Assembly (NCBI GenBank): GCA_024364805.1
Contig: CM044489.1
Coordinates: forward strand, 115,479,994-115,543,993
DNA from: Euprymna scolopes
Lineage: Eukaryota; Mollusca; Cephalopoda; Sepiida; Sepiolidae
Direction: 5' to 3'
DNA length: 64,000 bases
Below the pieces are notes generated by a model. The model searched no databases, was not told where the DNA came from, and worked only from the letters and a program-made list of their open reading frames with translations. The position numbers and the translations under genes are program-made. Positions 10,345-22,356 of the stretch are shown piece after piece (positions within the stretch are counted from its first letter, which is position 1; each line of letters starts with the position of its first letter).

Positions 10345-10436
10345 TTTTTAAACCTGGCCGGAGGCCAGGTAAGCTTCCCGCTTTATTAAATGATGCTTTT
10401 AAATCTGGCCAGGGGCCAGGTAAGCTTCGCGCTTTG
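10345..10436. repeat. Two direct copies of a GGCC hairpin unit
   Basis: Copies at 10345-10384 and 10397-10436 both read TTTTAAA(C/T)CTGGCC then a 3-4 nt loop, GGCCAGGTAAGCTTC and (C/G)CGCTTT. Each contains a short perfect hairpin (CTGGCC...GGCCAG at 10354-10368 and 10405-10419). They lie inside a CTAG-family element. Function unknown. Confidence 0.8.
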
Positions 10437-10672
10437 TCGTTTGCATTCAAATAGTTTCGTTTTATTATACGAAAAAGACAAACACTTTAGATGACGGCAT
10501 GGTGGGAATTTTTTTTAACTCAATCAAAAAAAGGAAAGAAATGGTGTCCATTTGCAAATCTCAGATATTATGATCTCGGAAGTATAGGAAAACTTATGAA
10601 ATTTTATCTACAGCGGAACCCTGATCTGAAATGCCTTTCGTGGACATACACAAACGCTTGCACCCATTTTGC

Positions 10673-11458
<786 letters not shown>

Positions 11459-11970
11459 AGACTAGCAGGGGTTCCCGGGTGTTTTGGATGTGTAAAAGAA
11501 AAAAAAAGTTTGGGTAGGAAGGTAGGCTCCAACCCGAAGCCTTGAGGCGGAGGTGGAAAAAGGGAAAAAAAAACCTGGTATCTTAGCTGCTCGGCCATGA
11601 AGGGAGAGGAATGAAAAGCGTTTTAATTTAACGATTAAATAGATAGTTGCGTGAATCTAATGAGGTCAAACATCACGTCATATGGGAATGAAATTAACTT
11701 TGGCTGCAAGCCAGTTTCCCTTGAAGATGTTGGGCAAAATCAGCTCCTATTGTCCATATGAATAGAAATTGTCTCATAAGGGGTTTTTCCCCCGCATTGA
11801 TCAAACCTCATTGCTTTTCTAGATGTTCCTGTCATGACTGTTTTATGCTTCGGATTCAGTTTCGCTTTTATACTGAAAAGCCAAACAAACACACGTAGAC
11901 CAAGAAATATCGTGAAAATAGCATGTAAAAGTCACCGAAATTAAAGATACATGCGACCTCGTTTCGTAAA
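11459..11970 (-). mobile_element. CTAG-family element, third in the chain
   Basis: Starts ACTAGCAGGGGTTCCCGGGT directly after the TATATATAG end of the previous copy. The interior follows the previous copy closely (GGTAGGCTCCAACCCGAAGC, TTGAGGCGGAGGTGG, GATCAAACCTCATTGCTT). The right boundary is uncertain. Confidence 0.55.
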
Positions 11971-12299
11971 TCATAGATATTATAATCTATGTAGCATATA
12001 AAAGGTTGTAAGAAAGAATAACTGGAACATTTTTATATCAGTGCAAATTTTTTATCTGACACTGTTTGCTGCAGATTTCAAGTTGCCTCTTCTTCTAATT
12101 GATCAAGTTCACGAGGACAGATGATAGTCATTTGTATGAACGAGTCCCGAGAGACCTCTTGAATGATCCAACAAATCTCTGTGACTATCATCTGAGGTAA
12201 CACTATGTCCATCATAATGTCATTTAACGTCTAAAACTTAAGGAATACAACAGAACACTTTCCCCCTCAAATACAAGCAAGTAAATAAGGACTTACTGA

Positions 12300-13797
12300 A
12301 ATTTTTTTTTTTTTTTTTTTTACAAAAGCATCACCACATTATCAAGGCCCAGAGGCCACTCAAGGATAAGGGTTAAAGAGTGTACAGTAGAAATTGGTCA
12401 ATATAGTAATCATTAGTAATGAAAATTTGGTAAATTTAATAACTTATATGGAACGGCTCATCAAGAACTTATTTACTTTAGACTTGAACACAACCATATT
12501 GTAGTCAGCCGGAAAGCAGGAAAACGGAAGACAATTCCACAGGCGTGCAGTTCTAAGAAAGAAGCTTTGTTCATGGAATCTACGTTTAGGTTTAGGCACA
12601 GATAAAGAGTGGGGGAAATTATTGATAGTGTTTACAGCTAGACGAGTGTTTCTTGTGAAAGTTTGGCGAGGGGGGACCATAGATTGAAGCTCAGTTGAAC
12701 ACTTTCCATGAAAATAACGATACATCAGAGACAAACTCGCAACATCTCTTCTGTGAGATAGAGGTTGCAAGGAGGAGAAAAGGACATCTCCTACGAGGCT
12801 ACGAAGTCTATTTTGAACTCTATCAAGGCAGGACAAGTCCTTTCTAGCAGCTCCTGCCCAGATGTGGCAACAGTATTCCATCCTTGGACGTACCTGGCTC
12901 TTATATAGGTAGAGAATAGCATCAGCAGTGAGATATCTACTGGATCGATAGAAAGATCCCACCATTTTTCCAGTGGCCTTGGCAACAGATTTGATATACG
13001 TGTTCCATTTAAGATCAGGAGTAATGGTCAAGCCCAGAAGCTTGTCAAAACTTGAGGCCTCCTGAAGACGAGAGCCATTCATTTCAATTGATGACAAATG
13101 TGAATTAGAATGTTGATGATGTAAAGAGAGAAGCTTGGTTTTAGATGCATTAAAAGTAACCAGCCACTCCTTTCCCCATTGTACTACGTGCTCAAGATCA
13201 GAGGAGAGAGAATTGGAGAGAACTTGGTCGTTTACTGTCTTAGATGTGGTACCATAAATGGTAGTGTCGTCAGCATAAATGTCTACAAATGATGTAAGGA
13301 TATGATTTGGAAGATCATTAATGTAGATCAGGAAAAGAGTTGGGCCCAGGATGGATCCCTGAGGGACACCGGCATTAATACTGTGAGCTTCTGATTTTTG
13401 CCCCTCAACTACTACTCTTATGAACCTATCAGAAAGAAATGATTTAATAATTGAGAAGACTTTTCCAGCTATACCATAGCTAGCGATCTTATGAAGTAAA
13501 CCTTTATGCCATACCCTATCAAAGGCTTTAGATATGTCAAGAGCAATTGCCCTAGAAAGATTGCCACCGTCGAGAGATTTGCTAATCCTATGCGATATAA
13601 CTGTAAGGACATCTGCTGTAGATCTAGCAGAACGGAAACCATATTGAGTGTCACTAAGAAGGTTATTTTTGTTGAGATGTTTGATTACTTCTGTATTTAA
13701 CACAGATTCTAGCAACTTACTCATGACGCACAGGAGACTTATTGGCCTGTACTGAGAGGGGGATGAGCGATCACCTGAATTCTTAAATACAGCTATT
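12300..13797 (-). mobile_element. LINE-A, 5'-truncated copy with reverse transcriptase
   Basis: The longest coding stretch in the window. The minus strand is open from about 13790 to 12444, with a Met at 13724 giving 426 codons; upstream in frame reads AVFKNSGDRSSPSQYRPISL, so the true protein begins earlier. Reverse transcriptase motifs in order: ALDISKAFDRVWH (motif A), GVPQGSILGP (motif B) and IYADDTTIYG (motif C, catalytic Asp pair). Then comes a C-terminal tail with YCCHIWAGA, SLSVPKPKRRFHEQSFFLR and DYNMVVFKSKVNKFL. A 3' UTR with a CCTTGAGTGGCC-type motif and a poly(A) tail (T22 on the plus strand at 12301-12322) follow. It lacks an endonuclease and the 5' part, as expected for truncated target-primed insertion. 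Jockey/CR1-like; clade uncertain. Confidence 0.93.
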
Positions 13798-13889
13798 TAC
13801 TCTTTTATTTCTTTATTATGATGACTTCACAATATTTACTAGCATCTGTTCTGTGAAATACAGACATTTTATACTTGAATGAAAGGTAT

Positions 13890-14930
13890 TAATTCCATAA
13901 GTGTTATCAGTGTCTTCTATTTTAAAATATCCCTATCTCATTTGTGTCTCTCTTACTATTGTGTTCTGATCAATAAGGTAGTCCAGAAAACTCTTCCTTT
14001 TTTTTTCAAAACAAGTACATATTTATTTAATTCTCATTTTTACTTGAATTGTAGACTCTTTCATTGAAAAAAAAATACAATTACAAAACAATCTCTTAGA
14101 TTTCTTTGAGAAAATCTAACCAAAATTTAAAAACTATTTACTTCATCATTTGAACAATCAAAAGCTGGGACATTTTTTTTTTTTTTTTTTTTTTTTGAGT
14201 ATAAATTTTTTCTTGCACCATTTTTGTTCCTAATTCTTTTTATTAGAAATTTTAGTGCATCTTTATATTTTTGCACTCAAACTTCTCTGTGAAGATCATT
14301 TGCATGTTATGCACAAAAGCAATGCATTCTGTTAAAAATGTTGCACTTTTAATTAAAATGATTTGTTTATCTAAAATATATAAAAAATATAAAAACATAA
14401 TAGATTGTTCTTATTTTAAATAATCCGAGAGTGAAAATATAATAAGAAGAATACCTTGTATTATCGTAAATATGACGATATTGAATTATATTACGTAAAT
14501 GCCATTATCTCAAATTTACAACATTACTGTAAACTGACACTCCTGTATCAAACAGTCATAATTGGGGTAAAAAGTAAAAAGAAAAAAGTACCAAAACTTT
14601 TTCAGGTAAAATTTAATAAATTTTTTGTTAAAATTTTCTGGAATAATTTTTTTTATATTAAAATAAAATAACAAATAAAAATGGAATTTTTACTTGATTA
14701 TTGAAAATCATCAAATAATTGGAATAGGAAAAATGTTAATACATATTTTTAAAAATATTATTTTTATTGTGTAATCATTTATTGCACAATAAAAATATTT
14801 GAAATCATTGAAATAGTGGCAAATAGGTAAGATAATTCAATATAGCTTCAAATATTGTTTCTATTTTTAGGGATTACCTTTCTTTTGTTCATTCTATATT
14901 AAAACTTTAGTCTGAATCGCTATGTAATGT
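13890..14930. other. AT-rich intronic stretch, nothing recognised
   Basis: Contains a T24 run at 14173-14196 and long AT-rich sequence without terminal repeats or coding similarity that I can recognise. Confidence 0.5.
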
Positions 14931-15674
14931 TTATTTTCATACAAATCTGATTATTTTAATCATTTGTGTTGTACAATTTAAACAATCTGTTTAATTGATT
15001 TATTAACCATGGGAATTAAGTGTGTTTTGTTTATCTGGTCCTGGATTATCATCAGAATTGTCTGGGCAGTTTACAGAAAACGCTGGAAGGTGCTAAAATG
15101 CTGAGTGCCTTAACCCTAAAACAAAAAAATAATAAAGAAAACATTTGTTTGCTACCATTGTTTTTTTATTTTATAAAATCTAAATATTTGAACAAAAAAA
15201 TCATAAACAGAAGAAAAATATCATATAAAAATATCAGTGTTTTCTATCAGTTGTTTATTATTAAAAAAATAAATATTTATTCATGAAACTTATCTTACAA
15301 TGAATGTTTTTTTCTTGATTTAAATTTTCATTTTTTAAAAGTTTCATAAAAATTGTGCAATAATTAATCCAGAATATGGTTTTAATTTTTCAATTAATTT
15401 TTTATTGAATTAGCTTTGTACTGACGGAAATAATATATTTTTCATTAAAAAAATTGATCAGTGTTTGCATAAAAAAAAATTATAAAACTTTTATTTGGCA
15501 TCTTCTGACGTTTTCTGTAAACTGACTGGGCACTTCCAATGATAGCATGATCCTTATACTGCATAAACACATTATTTTTATACAAATCTAATTAATATTT
15601 TTAATCATTTGTACAATTTAAATGATCTGTTTAATTCATTTATTAACCTTGGAAGTTAAATATATTTTGTTTTA
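14931..15674. mobile_element. TIR-1 element (15035-15571) between ~100-bp direct repeats
   Basis: The ends of the 537-bp interior are inverted: left CATCAGAATTGTCTGGGCAG, TTTACAGAAAACGC; right, reversed, TGCCCAGTCAGTTTACAGAA, AACGTCAGAAGATGCC. The element is non-coding and AT-rich. Its flanks 14931-15034 and 15572-15674 are direct copies (ACAATTTAAA..ATCTGTTTAATT, then ATTTATTAACC.TGG), roughly 85 percent identical. A duplication of 100 bp is far too long for a normal transposon target duplication. A second TIR-1 copy lies at 18981-19554 in opposite orientation without these flanks. Confidence 0.7.
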
Positions 15675-15937
15675 TTTATTTTTATTACAAATTTTTACCA
15701 CTTTTTTTTTTCAACATGTTCAACTCTTAGTAGTTGCTTGTTTTATTTTAGTCTGAAATGCCTGCATATTATCAAGAGAGGTTCATAAATATAAGACTCT
15801 CAAAAAGCATTATTACTTTTTGAAAATTTGAACATTTTTTTCAAATCTTTGTAAGAATCTAAGATTTAAAATAGGTTATTTTATATCAATCTGATAGATG
15901 AAAACCTGTTAAATTTCGAAATTTTTTTAGGTGAAGA

Positions 15938-16170
15938 TTGATAATTTATATTTTTCGAACTACTGTTCTAATCTTGGATGTTATTCTCACAAAGTTTTGG
16001 ACAACAGAACAAAAGCAAGCTACTTCTTTGGATTAAATGAAGGGTTCTATTGGAAATTCTGTATAGATTCCCGAGTTCCAAAAATACATATCCGAGGTTA
16101 CATCACCCGAAACGTAAAAATAACATACCAGATAACAATAGTTTGAATAATGCAGATAATACGAACCTGT
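15938..16170. mobile_element. FB-1 fold-back, shortened copy
   Basis: Left-arm remnant GAACTACTGTTCTAATCTTG, GATGTTATTCTCACAAAG and right-arm remnant ATCCGAGGTTACATCACCCG, AAACGTAAAAATAACAT. The centre keeps GGATTAAATGAAGGGTTCTA and TTCTGTATAGATTCCCGAG but not the tRNA-like core. Confidence 0.65.
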
Positions 16171-16659
16171 TAAATTATAAAATAAATTGAAGATTTCTAT
16201 ATAAAAAAAAATGAAAAGTTACAGAATTTTAGTTTAATTTTCTAATGAAATCTTAGACTTTCTCAATGTAAACAAACTTCTTTAACAAAATCAAATTTAT
16301 ATTCTTTATCTTTAATACTTTTAAAATTTTTTAATTGTATTGTAATCTAATTTTAATTTAGTTTTAAAATAATACAAGTAATTGTAATGTGGCGTCTTTG
16401 AAAATTTGTATATCTTAAGATTTAACTTAATACATTATTAATGGTATGATCATTGACAATCTATATAATAATACGCTAAGGTAATTTCATGTTAGTATGG
16501 ATGTTATCACCCTCCATCCCTTTTTTAAAGGATAAGATTGCTTGATTGCTGAAAATTCAATGCAAAAAAAAAAAAATAATAATTTTAAAATTTCGTCTGA
16601 TATAGCATGTTTGTTGAATGTGAAACTCTAATTAAAATATACAATGCTTATGCAATATA

Positions 16660-17600
16660 GGGCACAAGTGAAAATTACATTCCAAGTTAAAACTTTTTGA
16701 AATACTTATGTATCTTGCAAAAAAGAAAGTATCCTCACCAAAAATTAGAAAAAGTTGAATAGGATTTTAAGTAAATAAAAAAATTAGTTTTCATATTTTG
16801 CTGATCCACCATTCATAATTACTTGGTTAAATGGTAAATTGATTTATTTCCCCTGTTTTATGGAAGTTTTTCTCTTAGCAATGGTGGATCAGCAAAATAC
16901 AATAAAACTAATTTTTATTTTTAAATAACATGGATACCCGGCATTGCCCAGGTTGAGAAGGGTGGTATAGTAAGGATATTGAGTAACCCCCAGCCCTAAA
17001 AAAAAAAAAATAAATGAACTTTTGTTTCAATCAAAACAAGTACTCATATGACCAGATAAAAAAAAAAAAAAATAGCCGCAATAGCCAGGCTTGAACTAGT
17101 AACACAAAAAAGGAAAAGGAGGTGAAAAAAAAAGCTAACACGCTAGCTGTCATGCCCACAACGACTTATGATGTCACGATGGGTCAAAATAAGATTTTTT
17201 AAATTCTGATTTGCTAGGCATATGACTTGCAAAAATATTGACACAAAAAGTGATCCCTCTTTGCAAAAAAGCGGCCCAGTTGACCCAGACAGGATTAATC
17301 TTTTTGGCCAATGTTTACATATTTTTCATCCTGAGATTAGTCTTTCTAACGATATTAATTTTGTCATGGTCTGATGCGTCTGTGAAAAGTTTTTGGTGGA
17401 CATACATACAGACAAACACACATACAGACAAACACACATACATACAAACACACATACAAACTAACACACATTTTCCCTTTTATATATTAGATTAAAATTT
17501 TTAGCAATAATTTTCCCTAATTTTTGGTGTAGATAACTATTTTTGTCTGATAAATAAGTATATCAAAAAGTTTTCCTGTTAATTTATTTGAAACTGTGAT
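16660..17600. mobile_element. FB-4 fold-back, copy 1, split by a CTAG insertion
   Basis: Outer parts 16660-16925 and 17491-17600 match the uninterrupted copy at 26312-26666. Shared text: CACAAGTGAAAAT at the left end, (T/G)CACCAAAAATTAG(A/G)AA, GATCCACCA, then CCTAATTTTTG(G/A)TG and GTTTTCCTGTTAATTTATTT at the right. The left and right ends are inverted copies of each other (ACAAGTGAAAAT and CACCAAAAATTAGGAA against CCTAATTTTTGGTG). Copy 2 is therefore the empty site for the insertion at 16926-17490. Confidence 0.7.
16926..17490 (-). mobile_element. CTAG-family element nested in FB-4
   Basis: Starts TAACATGGATACCCGGCATT GCCCAGG (family hairpin end). A minus-strand tRNA-like segment is suggested by AGCCAGGCTTGAACTAGTAA and GCTAGCTGTCATGCCCACAA. 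It ends in ACATACA(A/G)ACA repeats and TTTTCCCTTTTATATATTAG. Comparison with 26312-26666 shows that all of 16926-17490 is extra, which fixes both ends of the family. A short TTAAA-like target duplication is possible. Confidence 0.7.
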
Positions 17601-17609
17601 TTTCTCTTG

Positions 17610-18060
17610 GGCCCCTTAGCTGTATAAGCATGAAATACACTTTCTTGACCATTGGGTATGATCAAAATGTAGCATCTGTTTTGTCCAAAGATGGTACAAA
17701 AATATTGTGGAATCTGCATGTACACTGGACGTTTATAGAATGGAAATATATTACAAATTCCGACAAGGATTTTGGAAGTAGCCCCCCCCTCTCCCCTCTA
17801 AAAAACAAAAAAACTAACAAAAAAAAAAAAACAGCTATATTTTGAAACTACCAGAGTACTTAGATAAGCAGGTTTTGGTTTGAACAAAAGTGGTACAATA
17901 TATCGTGGTACCTGTATTCTCATTGGACATCCCTAGAATTGAAATAGGTTTAAGCATGGCATCAGTATACAACCGATGAAAGATATAATTGTGGAGTTTT
18001 CATGGGTTAGGGTTAGTAAACTATATGTTACTGGCAAGTAAAATATATGATTTTTCTGGT
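17610..18060 (+). repeat. Two diverged direct repeats
   Basis: Segments around 17660-17770 and 17890-17960 share ATGGTACAA.ATAT.GTGG and CTGTA.TCTCATTGGAC / CATGTACACTGGAC with intervening A-rich sequence. The period is about 210 bp. Old and short; family unknown. Confidence 0.4.
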
Positions 18061-18279
18061 TAAGTTTGGAAGAAAAATGGAATGCAACAAATATTTATTA
18101 TCCATTACAAAATTTAAATGTTTAAAATATGGAAACAAGATGGCAGATAATATTGTTGCATTTCTGTTAGAATCTCGACAATTAATTTCTTTGATTTTTT
18201 TTAGCAATCTTTAAGTGAAAAAAAAATCAAATAAAGTGGTTAACCATGGTCGAGGGAAACTCAAAGTCTCCTTTACATT

Positions 18280-18490
18280 AGCTACTCCACCAAGACATAG
18301 TGGAGAGTGCCAATTATTTCCCATAGTTACCTTTGATCCTCTTCTTATAACAAGTGTTTAACAAGATGGCATCAAGTACCATTTTTTTAAGTCTTAGATA
18401 TGACTCAACTGAAGATTGAACTCTGGTCTCCCAGTCCATTAGGGAACACTCTTACTACCCTGCCAAATGAGCTTATGAACAAGTCTTTAG
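18280..18490 (-). mobile_element. tRNA-like SINE (minus), old
   Basis: The minus strand reads CATTTGGCAGGGTAGTAAGA GTG (A-box region), then ACCAGAGTTCAATCTTCAG (B-box region), with spacing near that of a tRNA. Adjacent sequence includes GGTGGAGTAGC-type text. No flanking duplication was found. Confidence 0.5.
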
Positions 18491-18980
18491 TTAGTTTAAA
18501 TTTTTGTCTCAACCTAATTTAAAAGCTATGTTAGCCTTTAAATCAATTTAAAAAATAACAAAGGCAAATTCTTACTACACAATGCAACAGAGGACAATTA
18601 GATCACTTGAATTGTTTACAAAAAGAAATAAGACCTTTTGTTTGAGGAAGGACATTGATTGATGATTTTGTTGCGTGATAATGCCTGTTGTCAGCCGCAA
18701 ATCTGGTTCAGCAATCTTGAAGCCCAAAATCAGAAGATTATTTATTCTAAATCTTCTGTCATTTTCAGCCTAACTTAGATTTCGTTTCATGCAAAAATAC
18801 TTAGAACATTAATGATTGCAGATATTGAAGACTAATAGTTAAATAAGAAAAAAGGGCCAAATTTTGGCATCATTTAAAACAAAGGCTATCAATTTGATAT
18901 TTTCTTTTTGATTTAAAAGATAAATGATTTAAAGAATTCCTTGCATTAAAATTGAAATAATTTATTTTTCTTTTGATTAT

Positions 18981-19554
18981 GGTACATGCATTATAAGGAC
19001 CGTGCTGTCATCAGAATCGTTTGGTGATATATGGAAAATGCCTGAAAGTGCCAAATTAAAGTTTTGTGGAGTTTTTTCATGCAAACATTGGCCAACTTTT
19101 TCTGGGAAAAATATATTATTTCTGTCAGTACGAAGCTAATTAAAAAATGAAAACAATTTCAATGAAAAATGAATTTAAAAATGAAAACAATATTCTTGAA
19201 TAATTATTGAACAAGTTTACAAAACTTTTAGAAAATTAAAATTTAAATCAAGAAAAAAATTCATTATAAGGTCAGTTTCATGAATAAATATTTATTTTTA
19301 AATAATAAACAACTGATAGAAAACAAGAAAATTATTGAATTTTTTATATGATTTTTAAAATGATTTTTTTGTTTAAATGAAGATAAATATTTGTATTTTT
19401 ATATATAATAAACCAATAATAGCAAACAAATACTTTCTTTATGATTTTTTGTAGTAGGATTAAAGCGTTCAGTATTTCAGCACCTTCTGACATTTTCCAT
19501 AAACCACTCCGACGATTCTGATAATAGCATGGGCCTTATACTGCACAAGTACCT
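18981..19554. mobile_element. TIR-1 element, copy 2
   Basis: Left end GGTACATGCATTATAAGGAC, CGTGCTGTCATCAGAATCG; right end, reversed, GGTACTTGTGCAGTATAAGG, CCCATGCTATTATCAGAATC. The inverted match spans about 70 bp with gaps. The interior matches TIR-1 copy 1 in reverse orientation (for example AAATTTAAATCAAGAAAAAA with TTTTTTCTTGATTTAAATTT). Non-coding, 574 bp. Confidence 0.75.
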
Positions 19555-19729
19555 AAATTATTTTTAAACGTGTTATAAGAAATTCAAGGAAATAGTTATG
19601 ACTGAATAATGGTGCTTATGACTTTTGATGAGTGAAAGAATATGTTAAAATAAAAGAATGTAAAATAAAAAGATGTTAAAGATAAAAGAATCTAAAAACT
19701 ATGCTTCAACCTATGTTTATAACTAGTTG

Positions 19730-19870
19730 TTTAAGAGGATGATGGTGGCTAAAGGGTTGACAACACATTATAACCTGTGTGTGCCAAGTTCGAATCCAGT
19801 TCAGTTCCACAGAAACACTTTCATCAAACAAGCACTTAACCTAGTGTCTAACCTCCATAAAAGGAGGTAA
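19730..19870 (+). mobile_element. tRNA-like SINE (plus)
   Basis: ATGGTGGCTAAAGGGTTGAC is A-box-like and GCCAAGTTCGAATCCAG contains a close B-box match, about 45 bases apart. Then comes a unique tail CAAGCACTTAACCTAGTGTC. It belongs to a different tRNA-like family from the 950/6960 copies. Confidence 0.6.
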
Positions 19871-19879
19871 AAAAAATAT

Positions 19880-20990
19880 TTAAAAGTTGTCTTATATTCC
19901 TACAGGAATTTTTTTAATCTTCATATAATAAAAGAAAGTATAAAACATCTTTCAGACATTATTTTTATTTAATATTTAGTGAGTTTAAAAAATTAATTTT
20001 ATTATTAAAAAAAATGTGAAACGATGAAGTCTTGAAGATTAATAAATTATTTAATGAATTGCTTTGATCAAAACTTAAATAATTTTTTCCAAAATTATTT
20101 TAAAACATGTTAAAGACGAATAAATAATTGTAAGATTGAAAAATGATGCCTGTGACATTTTTTCTGAATTAAAATGTAAAAAAAAACAAGCTGAAATCTT
20201 TTGTATCAACCTAGTCTATAACCACTTAAAAGTCATCTTATATTCTCGAGATAAAAATTCTTTTCAAGCTTAAGATAACAAGAGAAAGATAAATAAATAA
20301 ATAAAAAAAATTAGATAACAGGAGAAAGCAAAAATCAAAATAATTTAGGGTCCAAGTCCAGACTTAAACCTAATTAAAAAACAAAAATAAAGAAAAATCT
20401 TTGATATACGTATCCATCACGGAAATTGATCATGTAGGGTGTTTTTAACTAAGAAAATCAAACTTTATGAGGAAGTGAGAAAGTTGTGTCTTGATTCATC
20501 ATATTTAATAAAGGTTGAACTCTGGACTTGCACCTAATTTAGATGTTTTTATTTAACGATTTAAAACATTTTTTTCATCTATTAAATAATATGAAAAGGT
20601 CATGAAGATGAAGTTGGAGAATTAACATTTTCATTCTAGTATTGTAAAAATACTTTCAGTTATGTGTGAACTGCATATTTATGGTTATAATAAATCAGTT
20701 TTAGTTGTTATAACATATTTTGTGAAAGCAAAAAAATAATATAAAACTTTAAAATTATAATTTAGAGTTGAATTTCTACTTTAAGACTTTATAGAATTTG
20801 AACTTCTAATTATTATATACTCTGCCTTTAATTAAAATATTTTATAAAGCAGTACACTATAATTTCATAGAATATTTTTACTTTTTGTGAAATATATTTT
20901 CTACTTTTTTTTTTTTTTCTATATTAAACCATTTCGAATTTTTTGTAGTTTTATTTTGTAGATTTCATTTTTCTTATTCTATTCTGTGTT
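19880..20990. other. AT-rich intronic stretch, nothing recognised
   Basis: A long A+T-rich segment. One phrase, AAGGTTGAACTCTGGACTTG at 20512, resembles a tRNA-like B box, but no A box accompanies it. Confidence 0.5.
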
Positions 20991-20995
20991 TTTCC

Positions 20996-21230
20996 ATGTC
21001 AGTTTTCAAGTTCATCCCTAATTTTCAAATACCACTGGGCCCAATTGTGCGACCTCCAGGGTTGGGTTTATTATCAAAAGCCTGGTGTATACGGAGTGCT
21101 TTTATAAAGGTTCAAACTCTGGGATCACCAGAAGGCAAGTCAAGCTACACATGGCTAGTGTTGTTCCCACCCAAGACTTCTTTTTACCTCTAAGACTCGA
21201 GGGCAGACCTGATTAATGTTACCAATAATT
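20996..21230. other. Unclassified GC-richer stretch
   Basis: Stands out from AT-rich surroundings (GGGCCCAATTGTGCGACCTC and CTGGGATCACCAGAAGGC). It is open in one plus-strand frame for 65 codons, but I recognise no protein and see no splice signals tying it to CDC14. Probably a fragment of an unassigned element. Confidence 0.3.
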
Positions 21231-21689
21231 GATGCATTTTTTACCTTTTCTTGGACATTCTTCAATTGATCACTTGCTAAAACATATTGATTTTTATTTA
21301 AATGTGCTTCTTTTCAAAATATTAGCTGTGTGTAAATTTTCTGGTTCTCTCTCTCTCTCTCTCTCTCAATTAAAGTCAGGATGTAAAAATGTTGATGTGT
21401 ATACCCATCTCACCTCCATGTCTTGAATTATTTATTACTGATTTTTTTAAAATTGAGATTCTTAATGGTGTGTCCAATTAAGTTTAATATAAAATGAGAT
21501 ACTTCTCTTTAAAAGTTTTAAAAGCCGTTTTTAAAATGGAGTATCATGGCTGGACACTAGTTAAATAATCAAGGAGAGAGCATTATTTTGCATTTAATTT
21601 GCATAACGAATTGTACCCCCCTCTTGCTAACACTTGAACAAGTACAGAATAGTAAACATTCAATAACTCATAACTAGGGCTGTGAAACA

Positions 21690-22345
21690 GAATATTCTTT
21701 TCATTCTTTTGCTCTATCGTTACTTTCATTCAGGGCAGGTGCTTCACTGAGTTTCAATCTTCAGTCCCCCCCCCCCTTGTAAAACGTTCACAGCAGATAC
21801 TCTCCTAGCTACAAACACTATCAGCAATTTCTCTTACTTTCTGTTTGCGCTTAAAACTAAATAAAAATTACATGAGCAAGGATTTTTTTGCAACCACTTT
21901 CCCACGGAAGAGATTTTGCTAGGCTGTCTCTGCTTTATTATTATTTTCATGACAAGTGCTCGTCTGTGTTCCAATCTATGGTCCCCACTGACCTGACTTT
22001 CATGAAAAACGCTCGTCTAGCTGAAGCCATTATCAATAATTTCTCCCAGTTTATCTGTGCCTAAACCTAAACGTAGGTTCTATGAACAAAGCTTCTTTCT
22101 TAGAATTGCATGTTTGTGGAACTCTGTTCCGTTTTCCTGCTTTCCAACTGACTACAATATGGTCGTCTTACAGTCCAACATGAACAAATTCTTGATGAGC
22201 CATCCCCTTAAGTAATCCAATTTACCAAATTTCCACTTCTAACATTTTCCCATTGACTACTGTTCACTCATTAACCCTTATCCTTGAGTGGCGTCCGGAC
22301 CTTGATAAGTGGTGACTCTTGTGTAAAAAAAAAAAAAATAAAATA
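21690..22345 (+). mobile_element. LINE-A, two joined 3' fragments
   Basis: 21690-21880 is a badly decayed piece with recognisable TCGTTACTTTCATTCAGGGC and CTACAAACACTATCAGCAAT. From about 21900 a better copy starts; it matches the LINE-A C-terminus (AAACCTAAACGTAGGTTCTA, GACTACAATATGGTCGTC) and ends with CCTTATCCTTGAGTGGCGTC and an A-rich tail at 22325-22356. Frames are broken in both. Confidence 0.8.
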
Positions 22346-22356
22346 AAATAAAAAAA

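Noticed and set aside
14931-15674. Terminal direct repeats of a small LTR-type element
   Set aside because: No primer-binding site, polypurine tract or coding region; the interior is a short TIR element with a second copy lacking these flanks.
20996-21193. A further CDC14 or other host exon in the large intron
   Set aside because: The flanking exons (9026-9113 and 49607-49837) join in phase with no residues missing relative to human CDC14, and the peptide is unrecognised.
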